Shown: positions 54,909 through 62,479 of the stretch, in pieces
Layout: every line of letters starts with the position of its first letter
How positions within the stretch are numbered: position 1 is the stretch's first letter
Made by a program: the position numbers and the translations under genes
Notes under the pieces: model-generated
Database searches by the model: none
Told to the model about the DNA's origin: nothing
The model's input: only the letters and a program-made list of their open reading frames with translations
DNA from: Streptomyces sp. NBC_00433
Lineage (GTDB): Bacteria; Actinomycetota; Actinomycetes; Streptomycetales; Streptomycetaceae
Length of the DNA stretch: 64,000 nucleotides
Direction of reading: 5' to 3'
NCBI GenBank assembly: GCA_036015235.1
Contig: CP107926.1
Coordinates: 7,191,501 to 7,255,500, forward strand

Positions 54909-54952
54909 CACACCGGCCGGTCCGGGCAGGATCGCCCGGACCGGCCGGTGTG
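54909..54952 (+). terminator. suf operon terminator
   Basis: A perfect 19-bp stem (54909-54927 with 54934-54952, CACACCGGCCGGTCCGGGC and its complement) with a 6-base loop, 67 bases after the sufT stop. Confidence 0.88.
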
Positions 54953-55033
54953 GGGGTCCCGGTACAGCGCAGTCCTCCCCTCCCCTGGGGCCAGTGGCTC
55001 CGGACTGCGTCGAACCGGGGGTCTTGGGTGGCC

Positions 55034-55463
55034 TCAGGTCGGCTCGCGCACCGACGTGAGCGGATCGGCGGGCAGGGAGCCGGGCGGGCTCGCGGGCCGG
55101 CGCCTGGTGGCGCCCTTCTCGCGGATGACCAGGGCCAGCAGGCCGGCCGCCAGGCAGACCACCCCCGCGACGACGAAGACGATGTCGACGGCGTGGATGA
55201 ACACGCCCACCGCGGAGCGGTACTGGGCGGGCGGCAGATGCTTCAGCACGCCAGGGTCCAGATTGCCGTCGATGTCCGCGGCGCCCGCCGCACCCGACGG
55301 GTGGGCGTCCAGGTAGCGGGCCACGATGGTGCTGTAGAGCGCGAAGCCGAACGCGGTGCCGAGCTGCTGGCTGGAACGCAGTGAGGTGGTCGCGACCCCG
55401 AGGTCCGCGGTGTCCACCGAACTCTGGCTGTCGGCGATCAGTCCGCCCAGCGTCGGGCCGAGC
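55034..55463 (-). pseudogene. C-terminal remnant of an MFS (DHA2-type) efflux transporter
   Basis: About 140 codons read on the minus strand as LGGLIADSQSSVDTADLGVATTSLRSSQQLGTAFGFALYSTI, a hydrophilic loop with LDPGVLKHLPP, one membrane helix (FIHAVDIVFVVAGVVCLAAGLLALVI) and a basic tail ending in Thr. This corresponds to the last two helices of 14-helix drug/proton antiporters; about 300 N-terminal residues are missing. Similarity stops near 55463, where the TetR remnant begins on the other strand. The in-frame ATG at 55510 lies in TetR sequence and is fortuitous. Confidence 0.75.
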
Positions 55464-55982
55464 GCCGATGTCGCGGCCGCCGCGGACGTGTCCAAGAAGA
55501 CCGTCTTCAACTACTTCCCCGCCATGGAGGACCTGGTCTTCCACCCGATCCGCGACCACGTGGACGAAGCCGCGCAGGTGGTCAGGTCGCGGGAGCCCGG
55601 CGAGTCGCCGCTGGCCGCGCTGCACCGCCGCTTCATGGCCGGGCTCGCCTCCGGCGACCCGAACACCGGGCTCGCCGACTACCCCGAATTCCTGGACTTC
55701 CAGCGCATGGTCACGCGGACGCCCAGCCTCAAGCTGCGGCTGATGGAGCAGTGGGTCAGGAGCGAGGACAGCCTCGCCCAGGCGCTCGCCGAGGCCCTGG
55801 GTGTCGCGCCGGACGGCGTCGTGCCGCGGGTGCTCGCCTGCCAGGTCGTCGCGACGCAGCGCACCTTGACCGTGCGCAATGTCGAGCGGATGCTCGCCGG
55901 CGAGCGCCCCGCCGACGTGCTGGCGCGGTGTGCGGCCGAGGCGGACGAGGGCTTCGGCCTGCTGGAGAAAGCCCTGCCCTGA
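55464..55982 (+). pseudogene. TetR-family regulator remnant lacking its N-terminus
   Basis: From 55464 the plus strand reads ADVAAAADVSKKTVFNYFPAMEDLVF, the second half of a TetR helix-turn-helix, followed by a full ligand-binding domain (about 145 residues) to the stop at 55982. The first helix and usual start (about 25-35 residues) are absent; upstream codons belong to the MFS remnant. The regulator and the transporter were presumably a divergent pair before a deletion joined them. Confidence 0.72.
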
Positions 55983-56108
55983 CCCGGGTGCGGGCCTGCC
56001 CCGAAGCTCGGGGGGAAACCGGTTACATCCGGGGGTCAAAGAGCGTTGACGTGGGCCGATCGGGTTGCGAAGGTGGTCGCGACATCGACTTCTGGAGGGG
56101 CGGTCCAC

Positions 56109-57914
56109 ATGGGCGGCGGCAAGGACGGCGGGTCGGCACGCGCCGAGATGCGGGCGTACGCGACCGAACTGGCCGACGCGCTGCCGCCGTACGCCACCGC
56201 GGGCGGCGCCCGTATCCGGCTCGGCGTCAACATCGCGCACCACGACGACACCGCCGCCGACCTGGAGGGCTACGCCCGCCCCCTGTGGGGCCTGGCCCCG
56301 CTGGCCGCAGGCGGCGGCGACTTCGGGCACTGGGACGTGTGGGCGCGCGGCCTGGCCGCGGGCACCGACCCCGGGCACCCCGGATACTGGGGCGCCCCCG
56401 AGGGGATCGACCAGCGCACCGTCGAGTCCGCCGCCTTCGGCTTCGCCCTGGCACTGGCGCCCGAGCAGCTCTGGGACCCGCTCAGCGGCCCGGAGAAGGA
56501 CCGGGTCGGCGCCTGGCTCACCCGCTTCCTGACCGCCGACACCCCGGACAACAACTGGAACTTCTTCCCCGTCATGGTCTCCCTCGGCCTGGACAGGGTC
56601 GGCTACGCCCACGACCGCGACGCCCGGCACGCCCGCCTGGAGCGCCTGGAGACCTACGCGCTGGCCGACGGCTGGTACAGCGACGGGCCCACCGAGCAGC
56701 GCGACTACTACATCCCCTGGGCCATGCACTTCTACGGCCTGATCTACGCGGCCCTGGCCGGCGGGGAGGACCCGGCGCGCACCGCCCGCTTCCGGCAGCG
56801 GGCCGGCGAATTCGCCCTCGGCTTCCGGCACTGGTTCGCCGACGACGGCTCCGCCGTGCCCTACGGGCGCAGCCTCACCTACCGCTTCGCCCAGGGGTCC
56901 TTCTGGGGCGCGCTCGGCTATGCCGACGTCGGCGCGCTGCCCGCCGGCGAGGTCAAGGGCCTGCTGATGCGGCACCTGCGCTGGTGGCGCGACCGTTCCG
57001 CCGCGACCTCGCCCGACGGCCTGCTGAGCATCGGCTACGGCTACCCGCAGCCCGCCGTCGCCGAGCAGTACAACGGACCGGCGTCGCCCTACTGGGCGAT
57101 GAAGGCCTTCCTGCCGCTCGCACTGCCCGCAGCCCACCGCTTCTGGGCCGCCGACGAGCAGCCGCCGCCCGACCTGCCCGACACCCTCGTGCAACCGCCC
57201 GCCGGCGCCGTCCTGCTGCGCTCCGGCGGCGACGTGACCCTGCTCAGCGGGCGCCAGCACAACACCTGGGCGCGCGGCGGCCCGGCCAAATACGCCAAGT
57301 TCGCCTACTCCACCCGCTTCGGCTTCAGCCTGCCCGTCGGCGACCTGGGCCTCGTGCCCGGGGCGTACGACTCGGTGCTCGCCCTCAGCGACGACGAGGG
57401 CGACGAACCGGTGCACTTCCGGGTGCGGGAGACCTGCGAGGACCCGGCCGCCTCGGGCGACGGCATCGAGGAGGACGGCACCGTCCGCAGCACCTGGCGG
57501 CCGTGGGCCGACGTGGAGATCACCACCTGGCTGACCGCCGCCGCGCCCTGGCACCTGCGCACCCACCGCATCCGCACCGGGCGCGCCCTGCACACCGCCG
57601 AGGGCGGCTTCGCCGTCGACCGCGACGGCGGCACCGCCGACCGGGAGGAGGGCGCGGGCCGGGCGCTGGCCGTCAGCGCGGGCGGCGACCTCAGCGGCCT
57701 CGTCGACCTGGCCCCCGACGACGGCGCCCTCCCGCGCGAGGGCCGGGTGATCGAGCCGCTGCCCGGCACCAACGTCCTCGCCCGCCGCACCGCCCTGCCC
57801 ACCCTGGTCGGCCAACTCCCGCCGGGCGAGCACTGGTTGCGCTGCGCCGTGCTGGGCACGGGCCCGGCGGGCGCCACCGCCTGGCAGGACCCCCCGCCGG
57901 CCCCGCGCCACTGA
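56109..57914 (+). CDS. DUF2264 domain-containing protein
   Basis: A 601-residue soluble protein of the DUF2264 family, related in fold to (alpha/alpha)6-barrel sugar-processing enzymes; the activity is unproven. Landmarks: DLEGYARPLWGLAPLAAGG, NNWNFFPVMVSLGLDRVG, DGWYSDGPTEQRDYYIPWAMHFYGLIYA, GRSLTYRFAQGSFWGAL and GPASPYWAMKAFLPLAL. The aromatic/acidic clusters resemble carbohydrate-binding clefts. ATG 56109 follows GGAGGGG with an 8-base gap; a TTG at 56046 is possible but lacks support. It ends five bases from the convergent cupin gene. Confidence 0.85.
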   Translation: MGGGKDGGSARAEMRAYATELADALPPYATAGGARIRLGVNIAHHDDTAADLEGYARPLWGLAPLAAGGGDFGHWDVWARGLAAGTDPGHPGYWGAPEGIDQRTVESAAFGFALALAPEQLWDPLSGPEKDRVGAWLTRFLTADTPDNNWNFFPVMVSLGLDRVGYAHDRDARHARLERLETYALADGWYSDGPTEQRDYYIPWAMHFYGLIYAALAGGEDPARTARFRQRAGEFALGFRHWFADDGSAVPYGRSLTYRFAQGSFWGALGYADVGALPAGEVKGLLMRHLRWWRDRSAATSPDGLLSIGYGYPQPAVAEQYNGPASPYWAMKAFLPLALPAAHRFWAADEQPPPDLPDTLVQPPAGAVLLRSGGDVTLLSGRQHNTWARGGPAKYAKFAYSTRFGFSLPVGDLGLVPGAYDSVLALSDDEGDEPVHFRVRETCEDPAASGDGIEEDGTVRSTWRPWADVEITTWLTAAAPWHLRTHRIRTGRALHTAEGGFAVDRDGGTADREEGAGRALAVSAGGDLSGLVDLAPDDGALPREGRVIEPLPGTNVLARRTALPTLVGQLPPGEHWLRCAVLGTGPAGATAWQDPPPAPRH

Positions 57915-57919
57915 CCCCC

Positions 57920-58315
57920 TCAGGCCTCCAACGGGTGCCCCGTCGTGGCGTCCACATGGTCGGGGACCTCGTCGTGGCTGTCCCCGACCGTCAGGGTGCC
58001 GGTCGGCTCGAAGAGCAGGATCGACGCGCCCGACGGCGACGACGGCCGGTGCCCGGTGCCCCGAGGCACGGTGAAGACCGAGCCGCGGGGGAGCAGCACC
58101 TCGCGCTCGCCGTCCGGTTCGCGCAGCTCGATCCGCAACTCGCCGTCCAGGACCAGGAAGAACTCGTCGGTGCTGTCGTGGGTGTGCCACACGTGCTCGC
58201 CCGCGACCTTCGCGACCCGTACGTCGTAGTCGTTGACGCGGGTGACGATACGCGGGCTCCACAGGTCGTCGAAGGTCGCCAAAGCAGCGGCAAGGGCTGT
58301 CGGTTCAGTGCGCAT
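57920..58315 (-). CDS. Cupin domain-containing protein
   Basis: A 131-residue single-domain cupin. The first cupin motif is HVWHTHDSTDEFFLVLDGELRIEL (metal ligands His44, His46 and a Glu) and the second PRGSVFTVPRGTGHRPSS. Small cupins bind metals or sugars and may be isomerases, dioxygenases or sensors; no specific role is evident. It may be functionally linked to the convergent DUF2264 gene, but they do not share a transcript. Confidence 0.82.
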   Translation of the reverse strand: MRTEPTALAAALATFDDLWSPRIVTRVNDYDVRVAKVAGEHVWHTHDSTDEFFLVLDGELRIELREPDGEREVLLPRGSVFTVPRGTGHRPSSPSGASILLFEPTGTLTVGDSHDEVPDHVDATTGHPLEA

Positions 58316-58419
58316 GCCTCATTTTCACCCGGCCCGCGGGACCGGCGGGAGCGATCACGCCCATCCGCTCCCACCGCCTCGAACGCCGAGCCGGACCTCC
58401 TCCCCACGGGTGGGCGGAG

Positions 58420-58773
58420 GTGCGCGACCGGTCCGGCGCCCCCCGGCGGGCCACGATGCGGCCGGCCGGCCGCGAGGCCCTGCACCGCAGCGCCGTCCAC
58501 CTCACCCGCGGCACCACCCCCGCGCTGCTCCAGGACCTGGCCCTTCCCCGCACGCTGCTGCCGCCGCAGGCCCGCGGGCCGCTGCCGGGCGCGGGCGCGC
58601 TCACCGCGGCCGGGGTGTCCGTCCTCGCGGTCCCCGACTGCGGGCACCACGTCGTGCGGGACGATCCCGTGGGCTTCGCCCGCGCCGGCGCCGCGGGCGC
58701 TCGCCGCGCGGGCGCACCCGCGGCGGGCCGGGTGCACGGATGGTCCGGCGACGCGTTAGCGTCATGCGTATGA
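58420..58773 (+). pseudogene. Relic of an alpha/beta hydrolase C-terminus
   Basis: Residues encoded at about 58450-58690 read LHRSAVHLTRGTTPALLQDLALPRTLLP and ALTAAGVSVLAVPDCGHHVVRDDPVGFA, matching the end of alpha/beta hydrolases including the catalytic-His region (DxGH). The nucleophile-elbow half is missing and no plausible start or ribosome binding site precedes it. The remainder of the 454-base gap between the cupin gene and dapD holds nothing else I can support. Confidence 0.5.
58750..58763. promoter_or_regulatory. Dyad overlapping the dapD -10 region
   Basis: GACGC-GTTA-GCGTC, a perfect 5-4-5 inverted repeat. TAGCGT (58757-58762) inside it lies seven bases before ATG 58770. Confidence 0.4.
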
Positions 58774-59750
58774 ATGACTCCCGTGCCTCCGGCGCCATCG
58801 GCGTCGGACTTGCGACCGTCGCCGACGACGGCACCGTGCTCGACACCTGGTACCCCGCCCCGCAGCTCGCCGCGGAGCCGGGCCCCGCGGGCACCGCGCG
58901 GCTGACCGCCGAGGAGGCCGCGCAGGCCCTGGGGAGCGCGGCCCCCGCCGCGCTGGGTCCCGACCCGCGCCGCGGCGTCGAGGTGGTCGCCGTCAGGACC
59001 ACCATCGCCTCCACCGACGACAAGCCGCTGGACGCGCACGACGCGTACCTGCGGCTGCACCTGCTCAGCCACCGCCTGGTCCGCCCCAACGAGCAGAACC
59101 TCGAAGGGCTGTTCGGTGTGCTGGCGAACGTCGCCTGGACCTCGATCGGCCCGGTCCCGGTCCCGAACCTGGATGCCGCCCGGCTCGCCGCCCGCGCCGA
59201 GGGCCTGCACCTGTCCGTCCACGGCGTCGACAAATTCCCCCGGATGACGGACTACGTCGCACCGGCCGGCGTCCGTATCGCCGACGCCGACCGCGTCCGG
59301 CTCGGCGCGCACCTCGCCGAAGGCACCACCGTCATGCACGAGGGCTTCTGCAACTTCAACGCCGGCACCCTGGGCACCTCCATGGTCGAGGGCCGCATCT
59401 CGCAGGGCGTGGTCATCGGCGACGGCTCCGACATCGGCGGCGGCGCGTCCATCATGGGCACGCTGTCCGGCGGCGGTACGCAGATCGTCTCGGTCGGCGA
59501 ACGCTGCCTGCTCGGCGCGGAGTCGGGCCTGGGCATCGCCCTCGGCGACGACTGCGTGATCGAGGCCGGCCTCTACGTCACCGCGGGCACCCGGGTGACG
59601 CTGCCCGACGGCGAGATCGTCAAGGCCGTCGAGCTGTCCGGCGGCGACAACCTGCTCTTCCGCCGCAACTCCACCACCGGCAAGGTGGAGGTGCTCCAGC
59701 GCACCGGCTCCTGGGGGGGCCTCAACGCGGTGCTGCACAGCCACAACTGA
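58770..59750 (+). CDS. dapD: 2,3,4,5-tetrahydropyridine-2,6-dicarboxylate N-succinyltransferase
   Basis: A 326-residue actinobacterial-type DapD, the succinylase of lysine/meso-diaminopimelate synthesis. The left-handed beta-helix carries hexapeptide-type repeats: VRLGAHLAEGTTVMHEGFCNFNAG, MVEGRISQGVVIGDGSDIGGGASIMGTLSGGG, ERCLLGAESGLGIALGDDCVIEAGLYVTAG. The end GGLNAVLHSHN is typical. ATG 58770 (MNDSRASGAIGVG) is preferred with TAGCGT seven bases upstream, suggesting a leaderless mRNA; ATG 58764 is in frame two codons earlier. Confidence 0.95.
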   Translation: MNDSRASGAIGVGLATVADDGTVLDTWYPAPQLAAEPGPAGTARLTAEEAAQALGSAAPAALGPDPRRGVEVVAVRTTIASTDDKPLDAHDAYLRLHLLSHRLVRPNEQNLEGLFGVLANVAWTSIGPVPVPNLDAARLAARAEGLHLSVHGVDKFPRMTDYVAPAGVRIADADRVRLGAHLAEGTTVMHEGFCNFNAGTLGTSMVEGRISQGVVIGDGSDIGGGASIMGTLSGGGTQIVSVGERCLLGAESGLGIALGDDCVIEAGLYVTAGTRVTLPDGEIVKAVELSGGDNLLFRRNSTTGKVEVLQRTGSWGGLNAVLHSHN

Positions 59751-59773
59751 CGTCGTACGTCCCCCGGTTGCGG

Positions 59774-60391
59774 TCAGCTGTACATGGAGTCCAGACCGTA
59801 ACCGGGGCCGTAGTAGGCCTCCAGCTCCGCGAGGTCCTCGCCCTTGCGGTCCTGCGCGTGCGCGATCGCGGCCCGGGAGGGCGCCGCGTCCGGCCGCCAG
59901 CCCTCCGGCCTCCACAGGGCGCTGCGCAGGAAGGCCTTCGAGCAGTGGTAGAAGACCTCCTCGACGTCCACCAGCACCGCCAGCGACGGGCGATGCCCCT
60001 CGACCGTCATCCGGTCGAAGAAGTCCGCGTCCCGCACGAGCCGGGCCCGCCCGTTGATCCGCAGCGTGTCGCCGCGGCCGGGGACCAGGAAGATCAGCCC
60101 GACCCGCGGATTGCCCAGGATGTTGCGGAAGCCGTCCGCCCTGCGGTTGCCCGGCCGCTCCGGCACCGCGATCGTCCGCTCGTCCAGCACGAGCGTGAAC
60201 CCGGCGGGGTCGCCCTTCGGCGACACGTCGCACGACCCGTCCGCCCCGGCTGTCGCCATCAGCAGGAACGGTGAGGCCGCCAGCCACGCCCGGTCCATCG
60301 CGTCCAACTCCCGCCGAACCTTGGCCGCGTTCCGCGCGGTCGGCTCCCCGACCACCTCGCGCAACTCGGCCTCGCTGCTGATCTCCCGCAT
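59774..60391 (-). CDS. FMN-dependent pyridoxamine 5'-phosphate oxidase-family flavoprotein
   Basis: A 205-residue split-barrel flavoprotein of the MSMEG_1061-like FMN-dependent PPOX group. Visible are FLLMATAGADGSCDVSPKGDPAGF, the flavin-binding strand IAVPERPGNRRADGFRNILGNPRVGLIFLVPG, and RINGRARLV. Such proteins use FMN or F420 to reduce small molecules; the physiological substrate is unknown. ATG 60391 gives the family N-terminus, with GGTGGCGGA upstream. Convergent with dapD. Confidence 0.85.
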   Translation of the reverse strand: MREISSEAELREVVGEPTARNAAKVRRELDAMDRAWLAASPFLLMATAGADGSCDVSPKGDPAGFTLVLDERTIAVPERPGNRRADGFRNILGNPRVGLIFLVPGRGDTLRINGRARLVRDADFFDRMTVEGHRPSLAVLVDVEEVFYHCSKAFLRSALWRPEGWRPDAAPSRAAIAHAQDRKGEDLAELEAYYGPGYGLDSMYS

Positions 60392-60471
60392 TCCGCCACC
60401 CCCGGCGCCGCCCTGTCCCTCGACCCTACCTGCGGTCTTGCCCCGCGAGGGGGCGCCCGACGCGTACGCGC

Positions 60472-61770
60472 TCAGCGCCGCCGCGGCCCGCCGCGCAGCG
60501 AGGAGACGACGAGCCGGCCGTAGCGCGTGGTGAGCGCGGCCGCCGTCGCGCCGAGCGACGCGGTCAGGGCGAATGCCAGGTGCCACGGGTCGGAGTCGCC
60601 GAGCACCTGCAGGACGGACAGCGCGGTGCCGAGCGGCAGCCCGAGGACGGTCAGCACGCCGAGCGCCCCGGCGATCTGCTGGCTCTCCTGGGTCTGCACC
60701 AGCCGCGCGTAGTCCGCGGCCTCGGCGAGGATCAACTCGAAGCGCTCAGGCAGCCGGTGCTTGTCCTGGAAGGCGAGCAGCAGGCCGTTGGCGGGGCCGT
60801 GGGCACTGAGGTGCTGGCGCCAGTACGTACTGCGGAAGTGCGCGATGCGCTGTTCGAGCGCGGCGACCCGGCGGGCGAGGCCGGGGCCCTCGAAGACGGC
60901 GGACAGGTCGTCGGTCAGCTCGTCGACGTGGTTGCGCTGGACGGTGCCCAGCAGCAGCGCGTCGAGGTAGACCGTACGCGCGTTGTGCGCGGCCCAGTCG
61001 TAGAAGTCGCCGGGGCCGGTGTCGGCCCGGTGGCCGAGGAAGGCGGCGCCCTGGCGCAGGACGAGCGCGCTCCAGTCCGCCGATATCCGCCGGACCTCCG
61101 CCCGGTGGGCCGGCACGGACTCCGGGGCCGCCGGAATGTCGTCCGGCACCGCTCGCGACGCGAGCGAACGCAGGAACTCGTCCGCTTCCGGAGGGACTTC
61201 CCCGGTCGCCGCGTCGCGCAGGGCCAGCGGGCCGAGTGCCGGGCCCGGGGCCACGAAGGCCACGGTGTACGGCCGCGACAGCGCGAACGGCGCCGCGGCG
61301 GCCGTGGTGTCCGCCACCCCGCTCAGCAGCGCCGCCGGCGCCAGCGCTCCCGCGAGCGGGTCGGACCGCCCGGCCTGCCGCCGGTGGCTGACGGCCCGCA
61401 GCAGCGGCATGATCGGCGTGCCGTCGGCGACGGTGAAGTGCAGTACCGCGAGGGCCTGCTGGGCGGCCCTCGCGGTGGGCGTACGCAGCAGCTCCATCCC
61501 GTCGAGGCGCAATGCCCCCTCCGAGCGGGACTCCCACGTGTGCCACCGGCGGTCGTACAGTGCGCGGGCCGCCGCGGTCGTGAACAACCCCCGCCGCCGG
61601 TCCGCGTCAGCGGCCTGCCCGCCCACCTCGAAGGGCAGCGGCCCCGCCGCCCACGGCGGATCCGCCCCCAGCCCGACCGGCACCACGACGGCCACGTGCT
61701 GCCGCGTCCCCACCGCGGCGCCTTGCGCCACCGACGCATGGCGCCTCCGCGCGTCACTCCCCCCACTCAC
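60472..61770 (-). CDS. Unknown membrane-anchored protein with two C-terminal helices
   Basis: A 432-residue protein. Residues 25-330 are soluble and unrecognised (VAVVVPVGLGADPPWAAGPLPFEVGG, LHFTVADGTPIMPLLRAVSHRR). Residues about 280-360 are helical and probably coiled (VAALEQRIAHFRSTYWRQHL, RFELILAEAADYARLVQTQE), followed by two membrane segments (about 365-391 and 396-416) and a basic tail. This coiled-coil-plus-helical-hairpin ending is CorA-like and is shared by some predicted actinobacterial conflict-system effectors (for example CATRA-type), but I cannot confirm the family. The GTG at 61770 is uncertain. No partner gene is adjacent. Confidence 0.65.
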   Translation of the reverse strand: MSGGSDARRRHASVAQGAAVGTRQHVAVVVPVGLGADPPWAAGPLPFEVGGQAADADRRRGLFTTAAARALYDRRWHTWESRSEGALRLDGMELLRTPTARAAQQALAVLHFTVADGTPIMPLLRAVSHRRQAGRSDPLAGALAPAALLSGVADTTAAAAPFALSRPYTVAFVAPGPALGPLALRDAATGEVPPEADEFLRSLASRAVPDDIPAAPESVPAHRAEVRRISADWSALVLRQGAAFLGHRADTGPGDFYDWAAHNARTVYLDALLLGTVQRNHVDELTDDLSAVFEGPGLARRVAALEQRIAHFRSTYWRQHLSAHGPANGLLLAFQDKHRLPERFELILAEAADYARLVQTQESQQIAGALGVLTVLGLPLGTALSVLQVLGDSDPWHLAFALTASLGATAAALTTRYGRLVVSSLRGGPRRR

Positions 61771-61889
61771 CCCCGTACCTTCCCGCGCCGACGCCCGGCA
61801 CGCAATCCACGCCCCCCTTGCGCCGGGGATGCGCTTCCGCCGGCCGCGGGGGCTTGCGGGGGTGCCCCGTGCGCGGGGCGGTGCTCTTC

Positions 61890-62249
61890 GGGGGCGTGGG
61901 GAACGGTGCGATCAGCCCCTGCTGGGCGTGTGGGTCGTCACCGGTTGTGAGGGGCTGTTCGGTCGGTGCCGGGCCGCCGGCTGGTGGGTGGTTGCGCGCG
62001 CAGTTCCTCGCGCCCCTGGGTGGGGCCCCCTTGCCGGAAGGGAGCGGCGTGCCTTCGCGCGGTAGCGGTAGGGCGGCCCCTTGCTCGGGGGTGCGGGGAA
62101 TGGTGCGATCAGCCCCTGCTGGGCGTGTGGGCGTCACCGGTCGTGAGGGGCTGTTCGGTCGGTGCCGGGCCACCGGCTGGTGGGTGGTTGCGCGCGCAGT
62201 TCCTCGCGCCCCTGGGTGGGGCCCCCTTGCCGGAAGGGAACGGCGTGCC
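61890..62249. repeat. Tandem ~196-bp duplication of the intergenic repeat
   Basis: The segment 61890-62053 is repeated at 62087-62249 with a period of 196-197 bases and only a few differences (for example GTGGGTCGTC against GTGGGCGTC). Each copy has GATCAGCCCCTGCTGGGCGT, GAGGGGCTGTTCGGTCGGTG, CTGGTGGGTGGTTGCGCGCG and GTTCCTCGCGCCCCTGGG, that is the inverted form of the module found at 43.2 kb. It fills half of the 709-base gap between the divergent genes at 61770 and 62480. Confidence 0.8.
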
Positions 62250-62261
62250 CCACCGCGACCG

Positions 62262-62395
62262 GGGGAAGCGTGCCCCCTGCGGGAGGGGAACCGAACAGCC
62301 CCGCGGCAGCGGATGGGCACCCCCTTGCCGGAAGGGAACCGCACGCCCCCCCGCGCGGTAGCGGATGCGCACCCCCTGCGGAAGGGGAGGCGGGG
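62262..62395. repeat. Short iterated GC-rich motifs
   Basis: CCCCCTTGCCGGAAGGGA and variants such as CCCCCTGCGGAAGGGG recur at about 62265, 62320 and 62370 (also in the 196-bp units near 62025 and 62222), each able to form a small hairpin, and alternating with GGTAGCGGATG-type links. No coding sequence is evident in 61771-62479. Confidence 0.6.
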
Positions 62396-62479
62396 GCGGG
62401 GAGGGCCTACGCTGAGTGGGGCGGGCGGCGCGGGCCGCTCGCGTCGTCGAGCCCGACGTGTCGAATGGGAGCTGTCCCG

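Noticed and set aside
55034..55510. The 158-codon minus-strand frame starting MKTVFLDTSAAAATS as an intact small membrane protein
   Set aside because: Its first 16 codons are antisense to TetR helix-turn-helix sequence and its remainder matches only the end of a much larger transporter.
61818..62479. Open frames in both directions across the 61.8-62.5 kb gap
   Set aside because: Repeat DNA without stops; the peptides repeat because the DNA does.
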